DNA of 64,000 nt from Hylemonella gracilis str. Niagara R (GCF_000600295.1 NZ_JEMG01000001.1:387459-451458), one strand, 5' to 3'. Positions 48,318 to 57,745 are shown, numbered from the stretch's first letter. Made by a program: numbers and translations. Notes: a model not told the origin generated them from the letters alone.

Positions 48318-49016
48318 TCAGGCATAAGTGACCCAGTCCTCACGGCCGGGCGCATCCAAGTGCGGGATGGTGTTGAAACTCACCAGGCTGAGTCTGCGGG
48401 GCGTGTAATCGAACTCGGTGACGGCGCTGTTGCGCAGGCGCAGGTTCAGTTCTATGCTCGTCTCGGCGGGTGCACCCAGCACCTGCGCGACGGCGGTCGC
48501 GATCGGCCCGCCGCTGGAGACGATCAGCACATCCCCCTTGCAGTGCTCGCGCACATGGTCCAGCGCCGCGCGCACGCCAGCCACGAAATCAGCGTGGGAA
48601 GGCATGCCACGCGGCGCGATGGCGCCCGCCGCCCATTGCAACAAGGCGGTGCGCAGCAGGCGGAAATGCGCTCGGCGCGATTCAGTCGTGTCCACCGCGC
48701 CGGGCATGGGTGAGGTGGCGCCCAAGGCTTCGAGCAGCGCAGCGCTGTCGTATTCATTGAGCCAGGGCTGTGCCCGGGCGATGTCGCGCTCTTCGGGGTT
48801 GACGCCGAGGCCGTGCGCGATGCCCGCCCAGGTCTGGGCGTGGCGTCGCAGCGTGCCGGTCAACACGGCGTCGAAGTGGGGGCTTGCGCCGCGTCCACGT
48901 GCGCGCCAATACTGGCCCAGCAATTCACTTTGACGTACGCCTAGTTCGCTGAGCCGGTCGTAGTCGGCCGCGCCGAACGAGGCTTGACCATGACGCACGA
49001 GGTATAGGGTGGGCAT
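48318..49016 (-). CDS. Histidine phosphatase family protein
   Basis: A 232-residue branch 1 histidine phosphatase: LYLVRHGQASF with the phosphorylated His9, RLSELGVRQSELLGQY, TGTLRRHAQTW and ILIVSSGGPI as the second-His region. There the second catalytic His of the usual SHG is replaced, reading VSSGG. That substitution may lower or change activity. Relatives include phosphoglycerate mutases and SixA-like phosphatases. Substrate unknown. Confidence 0.85.
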   Translation of the reverse strand: MPTLYLVRHGQASFGAADYDRLSELGVRQSELLGQYWRARGRGASPHFDAVLTGTLRRHAQTWAGIAHGLGVNPEERDIARAQPWLNEYDSAALLEALGATSPMPGAVDTTESRRAHFRLLRTALLQWAAGAIAPRGMPSHADFVAGVRAALDHVREHCKGDVLIVSSGGPIATAVAQVLGAPAETSIELNLRLRNSAVTEFDYTPRRLSLVSFNTIPHLDAPGREDWVTYA

Positions 49017-49104
49017 GCGAGCCAGTATGCCCGCGAGAGGCTTGATTCGCAGCGGCGCAGTGGCACGTGCTTGTCGCGCGCGCGTCAGCGTGAAAGTGCC
49101 CGCC

Positions 49105-50307
49105 TCAGTTCAGCACGGCCGCGCCCGGGATCAGGCCCAGACTGTGCGGACGGGTCAGCGCTTGCGCCAGCGTGCGCAGCACGGCGCGGCTGAGATCCTC
49201 GTTGGAATAGCCGTAGCTCTCCGCAAGCAGGCGCTGTCCTCGCGCGTCGCCGGCTTCGATGGTTTCGGCCAGCTGCAGCGCCGGGTAGTACGGGCCGCTG
49301 CTTTCCAGCAAGGCTTGCTGGATGCGCTGCGACAGCGGCAGGCCGCGCAACAGACTGGGCAGCGACTCACCCACCAGCCGCTCCAGCTGCGCGTACAGGC
49401 CGCAGAGGTAGATCTCACGACGCAGGTCTTCCTCGTCGCCGGGGTCCAGCAGGTGCTCGACCAGGTGCGCGTGCACGGCCATGCCGACGCGCACCGGGCG
49501 CAGGTCCGGCAGGTCGTCCGCGTTGGCCAGTTGCGCGTGCAGCCAGGCATAGACATGCTTGAGCCCCCAGACCTGCAGGCCACGGCGCACGGTATCGATG
49601 GCGCCGCGCTCGCGTGCGGCGGCCTTGTTCACGCGTTGCAGGAAGCGGTGGCACAGCAGCGGGTCGGCGCAGAGCAAGGCTTCGATGTCGTCGTCCGAGG
49701 CGTCGTCCTCAATGGCCTGCAGCACGGCCAGGATGGCCGCGCGCGCAGGTGCGCGCGCCGCGTCCGACAGTTCGCGCAGCGTGTCCTCGACGGGCCAGCC
49801 AGCGACGGCCCAGGTCTGGGTGCCCCGGTCGCTGGTGTCCAGCGCCTGGGCGGCCTGCAGGCGACGCTCGGGCGCCTGCAGGATGAACGGCGCCCCGCTG
49901 TCTTGGGAACCGGTCCAGAGCACGGGCAGACCGCGCGCGGCCGCCTGCCGGGCCCGAGGGCCCAGCACCGTGTCTTGCTGGATTTCAGGGCCAAGCGCGA
50001 TCCAGAGCCCTTGCGGTGCATCGCCGTCTCGCGGCACGACGCGGCGCGGTCCGGATGGGTCGGTTGGCTGCGCCTGGGTCAGCATGTCCAGCAACAGGGC
50101 CGGGTTGCGCAGGGTCAGCAGCAGTGGCGGCGCGTGCGGTGGCCAGAGATCGGCCAGCGTGGCGAAGAGATACCGCGCGTAGCCGGCGCCAGAGATGTCG
50201 GCGTCAGGCGGCGTGTCGATCAGCAGCTGGGCGCCCGCGAGCGCGCGCCGCTGGTCCCAGAGCAGGCGATGGCTGAGGGTCAGGGAAGCCAGAGGGGACG
50301 CGCTCAT
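49105..50307 (-). CDS. EAL-HDOD-like signalling protein, apparently degenerate
   Basis: A 400-residue protein. The N-terminal half has the outline of an EAL fold (LTLSHRLLWDQRRALAGAQLLI, later GLPVLWTG and WAVAGWPVE) but no EAL or metal-binding residues. The C-terminal half (from about residue 195) looks like an HDOD domain: ILAVLQAIEDDASDDDIEALLCADPLLCHRFLQRVN. The arrangement resembles YuxH/CdgJ-type proteins that affect motility without making or cleaving c-di-GMP. It lies next to flgL on the same strand, about 100 bp downstream. Confidence 0.65.
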   Translation of the reverse strand: MSASPLASLTLSHRLLWDQRRALAGAQLLIDTPPDADISGAGYARYLFATLADLWPPHAPPLLLTLRNPALLLDMLTQAQPTDPSGPRRVVPRDGDAPQGLWIALGPEIQQDTVLGPRARQAAARGLPVLWTGSQDSGAPFILQAPERRLQAAQALDTSDRGTQTWAVAGWPVEDTLRELSDAARAPARAAILAVLQAIEDDASDDDIEALLCADPLLCHRFLQRVNKAAARERGAIDTVRRGLQVWGLKHVYAWLHAQLANADDLPDLRPVRVGMAVHAHLVEHLLDPGDEEDLRREIYLCGLYAQLERLVGESLPSLLRGLPLSQRIQQALLESSGPYYPALQLAETIEAGDARGQRLLAESYGYSNEDLSRAVLRTLAQALTRPHSLGLIPGAAVLN

Positions 50308-50405
50308 GGTGTGGAGGCGGGGGTGGCGCGTTAGCGAAGGCCTGCCCGACCGGACGGTGGAGGACGGGCAGGGCTTGCTGGGTTGAAGGTGGGCCGATCG
50401 ACGAA

Positions 50406-51782
50406 TCAGCTGATGAAGTTGAACAGCGAGAGTCGCTGAACCTGGGCATAGGTTTGCAGGGCGGCCTGGTAGCCGACTTGCATGTTCTGCATGTCCGAGA
50501 TGCCCTTGATCATGTCCATGTCCTCGGCCCGCGACCGGTCGGCGGCGAGCTGGAGGGTCTTGTCCTCCTGCGTGCCTTCGATGATGTCGGCGCGGTTGAG
50601 CAGCACACCGGCCTCGCTGCGCGCCGTGGACAGGCGTTCCTTGCCACTGTCGAGCTGTCTGAGCGCGACGGCCAGGTCTTGTGACAGCTGGTGGCCGTTG
50701 GCCGCGTTGTCGATCCCAGCGATGGCCTGGTCCAGCACGGCGAAAAGGTTGGTGCGGGTGCTGGACTGGATCGTCAGGGTGTCGCCATCGGCCGGATCTC
50801 CATTGGGCGTGATCGAGACGCCGTCGAAGATGATGTCTTGGCCCTTGGTGTAAGGCTGGTCGGTGGTCACGGCGACTGCCGCCGCGCCGGTCGGATCGGC
50901 GATCGGGTCGTAGCGGTAGATGTCATAACTCACCACGGGGTCCAAGGTCCAGTCGTCCGGATTGGTCGAGATGGGGGCGGGTTCGGCCAATTGGGGCGTG
51001 ACATTGAACCGCACGATGTAGTTGTTGCCGGTCAAGGCCGCCGGGTCCACCACTTCTCCCACGCCAGCCCACACCTTGCCTTCGTTGGTGGTGTTCATGG
51101 TCTTGGTGAACGCCCAATCCGGGTCAACCGGCACGTAGGGGATGCCGGTTTGCGCGCCAATCAGGGCTGCCGGGGAAGTGGGCAGCGTGCCCATGCCCAG
51201 GTCAGTGGTGAAGATGCCATTGCCCGTGGGCACATTCATCCAGACGGCTTGCCCATCCATGGTGCCGGGCACGCTGACCAGGGTGCTGGCGCGATTGCCG
51301 GTGGTGCCGTTGAAGACCACGCCCGCCACCTCGTCGGTGAAGGCCTGAGGCGCGCTGCCCAGGCCGCCAAAAAGCGGGATGCCATTGCTGTCTTGCTTGA
51401 CGGCGTAGCCAAACAACTGGTCGCGCATGCCCTTGATTTCGACGGCCAGGGCGGCACGGTCGGCGGGTGTCAGCGCGCCATCACCGGCGTAGACGATCTT
51501 CTCGCGAATCTTCTGCAAAAGATCCATGCTGTTGCCCAGCGTGCCTTCGGTCAGGGCGACCGTGTTGCGCTGCAGGTTGAGCGCGCGCACTTCGATGTCA
51601 ACCCGGTCGGCGCGCGTCATCGCGCGCTCGGCCTGGGCTGCCCCCGTGGGGTCGTCGCTGCCGCGCAGCACTTTCTTGCCCGCAGCCAGCTTTTCCTGCT
51701 GCTGGGACAGCTCAACCTGACGCTGGGTCAGGATGTTGAGCGTGCGGTCGTAGGAGTTGGCGGTGCCAAGTCGCATGGCCAT
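50406..51782 (-). CDS. flgL: Flagellar hook-filament junction protein FlgL (HAP3)
   Basis: A 458-residue protein with conserved flagellin-like ends: MAMRLGTANSYDRTLNILTQRQVELSQQQEKLAAGKKVLRGSDDPTGAAQAERA at the start and IKGISDMQNMQVGYQAALQTYAQVQRLSLFNFIS at the end. The centre (about residues 150-370) is a variable beta-rich insertion, making it over 100 residues longer than the enterobacterial protein. It joins filament to hook. It is the last gene of the flg run. Confidence 0.93.
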   Translation of the reverse strand: MAMRLGTANSYDRTLNILTQRQVELSQQQEKLAAGKKVLRGSDDPTGAAQAERAMTRADRVDIEVRALNLQRNTVALTEGTLGNSMDLLQKIREKIVYAGDGALTPADRAALAVEIKGMRDQLFGYAVKQDSNGIPLFGGLGSAPQAFTDEVAGVVFNGTTGNRASTLVSVPGTMDGQAVWMNVPTGNGIFTTDLGMGTLPTSPAALIGAQTGIPYVPVDPDWAFTKTMNTTNEGKVWAGVGEVVDPAALTGNNYIVRFNVTPQLAEPAPISTNPDDWTLDPVVSYDIYRYDPIADPTGAAAVAVTTDQPYTKGQDIIFDGVSITPNGDPADGDTLTIQSSTRTNLFAVLDQAIAGIDNAANGHQLSQDLAVALRQLDSGKERLSTARSEAGVLLNRADIIEGTQEDKTLQLAADRSRAEDMDMIKGISDMQNMQVGYQAALQTYAQVQRLSLFNFIS

Positions 51783-51819
51783 GGTGAGGTCCTTTTCGGT
51801 CGCGGGTTGTGCGTGGGAT

Positions 51820-51846
51820 TCAGTTTTTAGCGCTTTGAGCCGTTAT
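51820..51846 (+). promoter_or_regulatory. Sigma-28-like sequence reading antisense into flgK
   Basis: TCAGTTTT, 11 nt, GCCGTTAT matches the flagellar sigma-28 pattern TAAAGTTT-N11-GCCGATAA at 13 of 16 positions. It sits in the 92-bp flgL-flgK gap on the plus strand, while both genes are on the minus strand. Transcription would enter the 3' end of flgK antisense. Confidence 0.35.
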
Positions 51847-51874
51847 CAGTTTTGCGGGCAAGCAGGCTTGCGCA

Positions 51875-53980
51875 TCAGGCGCGGACGGATGCAATCAGCG
51901 TGTCGAACAGCGTCTGCGCAACCTGCATGGCCTTGCCCGCGGCCTGGTAGGCCTGTTGGAACTGCAGCAAGCGGGCCGCCTCTTCGTCCAGGTTGACGCC
52001 GCTGACGGCGGTACGGTCCTGCTCGATGCTGACGGCGATGCGTTCGGACACGGCCGCTGTCTGCTTGGCGCCCAGGGTCTTGGTGCCGATATCGGCGATC
52101 ATGCTGGCGTAGCCATCGGTCAGCGGGGCCTTGTCAAACAGCGCCAAGTCACGCAGGTCCATCATGGCCTGTGCGTTGGCGGCATCCAACTGCGTATAGG
52201 GATTGGTTTTTACGGTGAAGCTATCGCCGGGCTGGGGCACACCCTTGAGTGTGAGCGACCAGCCCCATTCCGTGTTCGGGTCGAAAGGCAGGTTGGTGGT
52301 ACGGCCATCGGCCTCGATGGCCGTGCCGGGTGAGTAGGTGTAGAGCTCACCCGCTGTGGCGTTCGTCTGGTAGTCCAGCACCGCCGCGTCGTAGACGGGG
52401 TCACCGGGCCTCAGGCCCGCGGTGATCGCGGCTTCAAGCGGCGAACCGGTGTAGTACGCGTCGTCGGTGCGGATGTATTGGCTGGACGTCAGGAAGACCA
52501 GACTCACATCCGGTCCCGGGGTGGTTGGGATGCTGCGCGTCGACAGGCCGGCGAGCGTGAGCGCGCCCTTGTTGTTCGAGGCCGCCTCGGCCGTGATCGG
52601 CCGGGCCATGGCCAACTCCTTGGGCGAGGTGAAGGCCACGTTCAGACTGCGTGAAGCCGTTGAATACGGCGCGATCACAAAGCGGTCGCCCAAGGCGGGG
52701 ACATCCGCGGCGGCGAAGGACAGGCGCAGGCCGTCGAACTCGGCCTCCAGATTCGTGGAGGCGTTGGCGGGGTTGTCGGCGAAGCTGACGGTCTGTTGCA
52801 CGCCATCGGAGAGGCGGGTGACCACGGCCGTGAAGGGTGCCGCGCCCGTGCTCGTGAACGTGATCTCGTAATTGCTGGCCAGGAAATCCTGCATGCCATC
52901 GGGTGTGCCCGTGCTGTCGTTCAGCGAGATGCCCACCGACAGATTATTCAGGGTGCCGGTGTTTTGCTTGCCGTTGTAAGCGCTGGGCGGGGAAGCCAGG
53001 TTGAACAGCGGATTGCCGACGTTGCCGTTCAAGTCCAGGCCCAAGGCCTGTTGGTTGTTCATCACCGTGCCGATGGACAGGGCCATGCGACCCAGCATGT
53101 TCTCGGCCTGAACCAGATCTTCGTTGGAGAAGCGCAGCAGGCCAGCCACTTCGCCGCCGCCGAGCAAAGGCGTGTCCAGCACGCGTTCCTTGCCGTTGAA
53201 GGTGATCGCGAATTTGCGCTGGTTCGGGCTGTTGAAGTCATCGCCCACCAGTGCCACCGTGGAGGCCGATCCACCCAACACCAGGGGTTGGCTGCCCCCG
53301 ACAAAAAGTGTGAGCGTGCCATCTTCGTTCTGGACGTTGGAGGTCTGCACGTAGCGGTTCAGGTCACGCACCAACTGATCGCGCTTGTCCATCAGGTCAT
53401 TCGGAGTGTGCCCGCTGCCCAGAGCCAAGGAGATTTCGCGGTTCGCGCTGGCGATCTGCGAGGCCAGGTTGTTGATCGCGGCGATGTCCACGTTCAACTG
53501 CTGGTTCACGCCGATGCGCAATTCATTGATGGACTCCGCCGTGGCCCGGAATCGGTTCGCCATTTCCTCGGCGCGCGCCAGGGTGACGCCCCGGGCGGTC
53601 AGATCGGTGGGCGCATTGGCGATGTCGGAGAAAGAGTTGAGCAGTTCGCTGACCGAGGCGCCCAAACCGTTGGCGCCACCAGGAAAGAGGCTTTCAAGCT
53701 GCTGCATGTAGGACGAGCGCACGCTGTCACCGGCGGCCACGGACTTGCTGGTGGCGGCTTGGCGGGTCAGGAACTCGTCATAGATGCGGTTGATCGTCGT
53801 GATCTCGACGCCCTTGCCGTAATAGCCGGTGCCCGTGTATTGGCCCGGAATGGACTTGAGTATCGCCTGCTGGCGCGAATAGCCCTCGGTGTTGACATTG
53901 GCAATGTTGTTGCCAATCACGTTCAAGACGTTCTGGTTGGCGGTCAAGGCGGAGGCGCTGATGCTGAGGAGGCTGCTCAT
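51875..53980 (-). CDS. flgK: Flagellar hook-associated protein FlgK (HAP1)
   Basis: A 701-residue protein with rod/hook-type N-terminus SISASALTANQNVLNVIGNNIANVNTEGYSRQ, conserved GVEITTINRIYDEFLTRQ, and the C-terminal VNLDEEAARLLQFQQAYQAAGKAMQVAQTLFDTLI. The middle third is enlarged relative to the roughly 550 residues of the enterobacterial protein. It forms the first hook-filament junction layer. It precedes flgL by 92 bp. Confidence 0.94.
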   Translation of the reverse strand: MSSLLSISASALTANQNVLNVIGNNIANVNTEGYSRQQAILKSIPGQYTGTGYYGKGVEITTINRIYDEFLTRQAATSKSVAAGDSVRSSYMQQLESLFPGGANGLGASVSELLNSFSDIANAPTDLTARGVTLARAEEMANRFRATAESINELRIGVNQQLNVDIAAINNLASQIASANREISLALGSGHTPNDLMDKRDQLVRDLNRYVQTSNVQNEDGTLTLFVGGSQPLVLGGSASTVALVGDDFNSPNQRKFAITFNGKERVLDTPLLGGGEVAGLLRFSNEDLVQAENMLGRMALSIGTVMNNQQALGLDLNGNVGNPLFNLASPPSAYNGKQNTGTLNNLSVGISLNDSTGTPDGMQDFLASNYEITFTSTGAAPFTAVVTRLSDGVQQTVSFADNPANASTNLEAEFDGLRLSFAAADVPALGDRFVIAPYSTASRSLNVAFTSPKELAMARPITAEAASNNKGALTLAGLSTRSIPTTPGPDVSLVFLTSSQYIRTDDAYYTGSPLEAAITAGLRPGDPVYDAAVLDYQTNATAGELYTYSPGTAIEADGRTTNLPFDPNTEWGWSLTLKGVPQPGDSFTVKTNPYTQLDAANAQAMMDLRDLALFDKAPLTDGYASMIADIGTKTLGAKQTAAVSERIAVSIEQDRTAVSGVNLDEEAARLLQFQQAYQAAGKAMQVAQTLFDTLIASVRA

Positions 53981-54040
53981 GGCGGAAATCCGTTTTCAGT
54001 GAAAAATCTTAGGCTGTTTTCCTGTTTTGCGCAGCATGGA

Positions 54041-55012
54041 TCACATGCGACGCTGCAGGAGCAGGGTGGTATTGATGGCGCGGCTGAGTTTTTCAGCGTA
54101 TTGCGGGTCGGTGGCGTAGCCTGCGTCTTGCAGGCCCTGGGTCCAGCTCTGAACCGATTCGGCCCCATGCGGTGTGTCCGCCTGCAAGGCCTGGTCGCGT
54201 GCATCGGCGTATCGTGGACTGTTGCCGATGAGGCGGGCGAAGTCGCGGTAGGACTCCGCGTAGGAATCGTAGGCGCGAAACTTCGCCGTGATCTTGCGAG
54301 GCGTGCCGTCGATGTACTCGGTGGTCGTGATCTCGGCCACCTTGCCCTTCCACCCGGCGCCAGCTTTGATGCCGAAGAGGTTGTGGGAGTTGCTGCCGTC
54401 GGCCATGCGGATTTCGCGGCGCCCCCAGCCGGTTTCGTGTCCGGCCTGGCCGAGCAAGTAACTGGCGGGCAGGCCGCTGCTGCGTTCGACCTGCTTGGCC
54501 AACTCCGCATGCTGCTGCACGAATTCGCGCGCGGCGGCGGGAATGCGTGCGGGAGGAACCAGCGGTTCGCTGGACGGAGCTTCGGTGGTGGAGGTCGGCG
54601 CACGGGGCGTGCTCGCCAATGCGGCGGCTTGGGCCGCGCTGGCCGCGCTCGCGCTTGGTGGGCCTGAAGATGGGTCGTTCGAGGCTGACGCGTCCTCCAT
54701 CTTGAGTTGACGCATGAGCTGCTTGGCGATCAACTCGCTCAGCCCCCCGGGCATGCCGCTCATCTGCAAGGCGTATTGCTCGTCCAGCATGCTCGTGCCC
54801 ATGTCGCCCATGGGGCTGTCGAACATGCCGCTGCTCATCGTGGTCTCGCGCATGCTCTTCATGAGCTCGCGCATGAAAAGGGCCTCGAATTGCTTGGCGG
54901 CTTCGCGGATGGTTTGTGGCGTCGCGGCCTGCCCGGCCTGATGCCTCAGGCGGTCCAGGCTGGAGCCATCGATGGCCAGCGCTTGGGAATTGGACAGCAG
55001 GTCGGCGCTCAT
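54041..55012 (-). CDS. flgJ: Flagellar rod assembly protein/muramidase FlgJ
   Basis: A 323-residue two-domain protein. The N-terminal rod-capping domain contains AAKQFEALFMRELMKSMRETTMSSGMFDSPMGDMGTSMLDEQYALQMS. A Ser/Ala/Pro-rich linker (about 112-155) joins it to a C-terminal glucosaminidase domain with QAGHETGWGRREI (catalytic Glu) and SHNLFGIKA. It cuts peptidoglycan so the rod can pass. It lies 13 nt after flgI. Confidence 0.94.
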   Translation of the reverse strand: MSADLLSNSQALAIDGSSLDRLRHQAGQAATPQTIREAAKQFEALFMRELMKSMRETTMSSGMFDSPMGDMGTSMLDEQYALQMSGMPGGLSELIAKQLMRQLKMEDASASNDPSSGPPSASAASAAQAAALASTPRAPTSTTEAPSSEPLVPPARIPAAAREFVQQHAELAKQVERSSGLPASYLLGQAGHETGWGRREIRMADGSNSHNLFGIKAGAGWKGKVAEITTTEYIDGTPRKITAKFRAYDSYAESYRDFARLIGNSPRYADARDQALQADTPHGAESVQSWTQGLQDAGYATDPQYAEKLSRAINTTLLLQRRM

Positions 55013-55025
55013 GGTCGTATGCCTC

Positions 55026-56156
55026 TCAGATCACCTCAAGCTCGGCGTTCAACGCGCCTGCCGCCTTGATGGCTTGCAAGATGGCCAGCAGGTCCTGCGG
55101 GGTGGCGCCCAAGGCGTTGAGGGCGCGCACCACCTCTTGCAGCGTCGGCGCGCCGTTGACGGCAATCAGGTTGCCCGGCTGCTGAGTGACTTCGATGCTG
55201 GCCTGCTCGGTGACCACAGTCTGCCCCTGCGACAGCGGCGCAGGCTGGCTGATGACGGGCGTGCTGTTGATGCTGACCGAAAGATTGCCATGAGCGATGG
55301 CGCAAGGGCCCAGCGTCACGGCCTGGTTGAGCACGATGGAGCCGGTGCGCGAGTTGATGATCACCTTGGCCGAGGGCGCCGTGTTCTCCACATTCAGCTC
55401 TTCCATCTGGGCCAGGAAGGTGATGCGCTCATTGGGCGTGGTGGGCGCGCGGACCTCGATCGAACGGCCGTCCATCGCGCTGGCCACGCCAGTGCCAAAG
55501 CGTTGGTTGATGGCGTCTGCCACGCGGGAGGCCGTCAGGAAGTCGTCCGAATTCAAGGCCAGGCGCACGCTGTTGCCCTCCAGGAGGGGGGTGGGCACGG
55601 CACGTTCCACCAGCGCGCCGCTCGGCACGCGGCCGGCGCTCAGGTGATTGATCTGCACGCTGCTGCCTGCCGCGGATGCGCCCGCGCCCGCGACCACCAG
55701 GCTGCCCTGCGCCAGCGCGTAAATCTGGCCATCCGCACCGCGCAGCGGGGTCGTGACCAAGGTGCCGCCGCGCAGAGACTTGGCGTTGCCCAATGACGAC
55801 ACAGTGATGTCGATGCGTTGCCCGGGGCGCGCGAAGGCAGGCAGCTCGGCGGTGACCAGCACAGCCGCGACGTTCTTGAGCTGCAGGCGTGAGGCCAGTG
55901 CCGGATCCAGCGTGATGCCTTGCTGCTGCAGATAGTTCGCTAGCGTTTGTGCCGTGTAGGGCATCTGGGTGGTCTGGTCACCCGTGCCGTCCAGGCCGAT
56001 GACCAGGCCATAGCCCGTCAGTTGGTTGCTGCGCACACCCTCGATGGACGCAACTTCCTTGATGCGTGCCGCGTGAGTGACGCTGGACAAGCCAGCCAGC
56101 GCGGCGGCGCTGAGCAGCAAGGCGGCGACGCGGAAAAAACGGGACTGAGTGTTCAT
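55026..56156 (-). CDS. flgI: Flagellar P-ring protein FlgI
   Basis: A 376-residue exported protein with a signal peptide ending near THAARIKEVA. The mature N-terminus continues IEGVRSNQLTGYGLVIGLDGTGDQT. It also carries LKNVAAVLVTAELPAF, GSSVQINHLSAG and the conserved GTLVTTPLRGADGQIYALAQGSL. It forms the periplasmic ring around the rod. The ATG at 56156 (MNTQSRFFRV) was chosen over an upstream frame extension that lacks a signal peptide. Confidence 0.95.
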   Translation of the reverse strand: MNTQSRFFRVAALLLSAAALAGLSSVTHAARIKEVASIEGVRSNQLTGYGLVIGLDGTGDQTTQMPYTAQTLANYLQQQGITLDPALASRLQLKNVAAVLVTAELPAFARPGQRIDITVSSLGNAKSLRGGTLVTTPLRGADGQIYALAQGSLVVAGAGASAAGSSVQINHLSAGRVPSGALVERAVPTPLLEGNSVRLALNSDDFLTASRVADAINQRFGTGVASAMDGRSIEVRAPTTPNERITFLAQMEELNVENTAPSAKVIINSRTGSIVLNQAVTLGPCAIAHGNLSVSINSTPVISQPAPLSQGQTVVTEQASIEVTQQPGNLIAVNGAPTLQEVVRALNALGATPQDLLAILQAIKAAGALNAELEVI

Positions 56157-56187
56157 GGCGCGGGCCTCGAAAATCCGGGCTGATTCA

Positions 56188-56904
56188 TCAGAACGGAGAC
56201 AGGGTGTGGAAGAAACGCGTGAGCCAGCCGACCGTCTGCGCCTCGTACTGCGGGCCACGCCCCCTGGACTCGACACGCACATTGGCCACGTTGGTCGAGA
56301 GCACGATGCTGCCGGGTTGGATGGCCAGCGGATCGATCGTGCCCGTGAAGCGCAGCACGTCCACGTTCTGGTTCAGTCCAATCTGTTTTTCGCCCACGAC
56401 GACCAGATGGCCGTTGGGCAGCACCTCGGCCACGACCGTGGTGATCGAGCCAGAAAAGGTGTTGGTCGCCGACGTGCCGCCCTTGCCCGAGAAGTCAGAC
56501 TTGTTCTCGGCACCGATGTCGAACTTGCCCAGCGAACCCGCCGACAGGCCCGGCACGGCGCTGATGCCGCCGCTGATGCTGCCGCTGCGGTTGGCCGTGG
56601 AGCTGGACTGCTGGCTGGCCGAGACGTTTTCGACGATGCGGATCGTCACGGTGTCACCCACCTGGCGTGCCCGGCGGTCCTCGAAGCCCACGCGGTAGGT
56701 GGCGCTCTGAAACAGGCTGCCACTCGTCGGGCCCGTGGGCACGGTCTGCGCGGGATAGGGCGACATGGCCGGCATGGCGAAATCCACCTTGGCGGTCTGT
56801 GGCGTGGTGACGGCACATCCAGTCAGCCAGGTTGTGGCAACCGCCACAGGCAGCACGCGCAGCCGCGTGCGCGCAGCGAACAAGGAGTCGATGAAGCGCT
56901 TCAT
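56188..56904 (-). CDS. flgH: Flagellar L-ring lipoprotein FlgH
   Basis: A 238-residue lipoprotein with lipobox WLTGC (Cys near residue 30). GSLFQSATYRVGFEDRRARQVGDTVTIRIVENVSASQ is the FlgH core, and it ends LTRFFHTLSPF. It forms the outer-membrane ring of the basal body. The ATG at 56904 overlaps the flgG stop by one base; a GTG one codon earlier is an alternative. Confidence 0.94.
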   Translation of the reverse strand: MKRFIDSLFAARTRLRVLPVAVATTWLTGCAVTTPQTAKVDFAMPAMSPYPAQTVPTGPTSGSLFQSATYRVGFEDRRARQVGDTVTIRIVENVSASQQSSSTANRSGSISGGISAVPGLSAGSLGKFDIGAENKSDFSGKGGTSATNTFSGSITTVVAEVLPNGHLVVVGEKQIGLNQNVDVLRFTGTIDPLAIQPGSIVLSTNVANVRVESRGRGPQYEAQTVGWLTRFFHTLSPF

Positions 56905-57683
56905 CACAGCTGCCCCAGCTTCTGCAGCATCTGATCGGAGGTCTGGATGGCCTTGGAGTTCATTTCGTAAGCGCGTTGTGTCTGGATCATGGTGACCAGC
57001 TCCTGCACCACGTTGACGTTGGAAGACTCCAGATAACCTTGCATCAGTTGGCCGGTGCCGTTGCTGCCCGGTGCGTTGGTGTTGGGCGTGCCACTGGCCG
57101 CGGTCTCCGCGAACAGGTTCTGGCCCTTCGCTTCCAGGCCGGCTGGATTGATGAAGGTGGCCAAGGTGATATTGCCGATGGTTTGTGCCACCACCTGCCC
57201 AGGCAACTTGGCCGTGACCGTGCCATCCTCGGAGATGGACAGGTCGCTGGCATTGGGCGGAATGACGATGCCGTCAGCCAGCGGCAGGCCACCGGAGGTG
57301 ACCAGCGCGCCCTCGGGGCTGATCTCCAGCGCGCCATCCCGGGTGTAGTTGGTCGTGCCGTCCGGCATGGAGACTTGGAAGAAGCCGTTGCCATTGATGG
57401 CGACGTCCAGCGGCCGGCCTTGCACCAAGTTGCCCTGCGTGTAGTTGCGGCTGGTGGCTACGGCCCGCGCGCCCAGGCCCACTTGAAGACCTGTTGGCAA
57501 GGTGGTCTGTTCGCTGGTCGGTGAACCGGCGCTGCGCAGGTTCTGGTACATCAGATCCTCGAAGACGACGCTGGAGCGCTTGAAACCATTGGTGGAGGAG
57601 TTGGCCAGGTTGTTGGAGATGGTGTCCAGCTGGCGTTGCTGGGCTTCCATGCCCGTCTTGGCGATCCACAGGGAATTGAACAT
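56904..57683 (-). CDS. flgG: Flagellar distal rod protein FlgG
   Basis: A 259-residue protein: MFNSLWIAKTGMEAQQRQLDTISNNLANSSTNGFKRSSVVFEDLMYQNLR at the start, LPTGLQVGLGARAV, GRPLDVAINGNGFFQV, and the C-terminal YLESSNVNVVQELVTMIQTQRAYEMNSKAIQTSDQMLQKL. It builds the distal rod. It is coupled to flgH. Confidence 0.96.
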   Translation of the reverse strand: MFNSLWIAKTGMEAQQRQLDTISNNLANSSTNGFKRSSVVFEDLMYQNLRSAGSPTSEQTTLPTGLQVGLGARAVATSRNYTQGNLVQGRPLDVAINGNGFFQVSMPDGTTNYTRDGALEISPEGALVTSGGLPLADGIVIPPNASDLSISEDGTVTAKLPGQVVAQTIGNITLATFINPAGLEAKGQNLFAETAASGTPNTNAPGSNGTGQLMQGYLESSNVNVVQELVTMIQTQRAYEMNSKAIQTSDQMLQKLGQL

Positions 57684-57745
57684 GGCGTGGTCCTTCTAGA
57701 TTCGGTTGAGGGGTGAGCGACTTGGCGGCGGCTTCGTGGAGCGCG

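Noticed and set aside
51783-51874. Sense-strand sigma-28 promoter for flgL
   Set aside because: ACCGAAAA could be a -10, but no TAAAG-like -35 lies 11 nt upstream.
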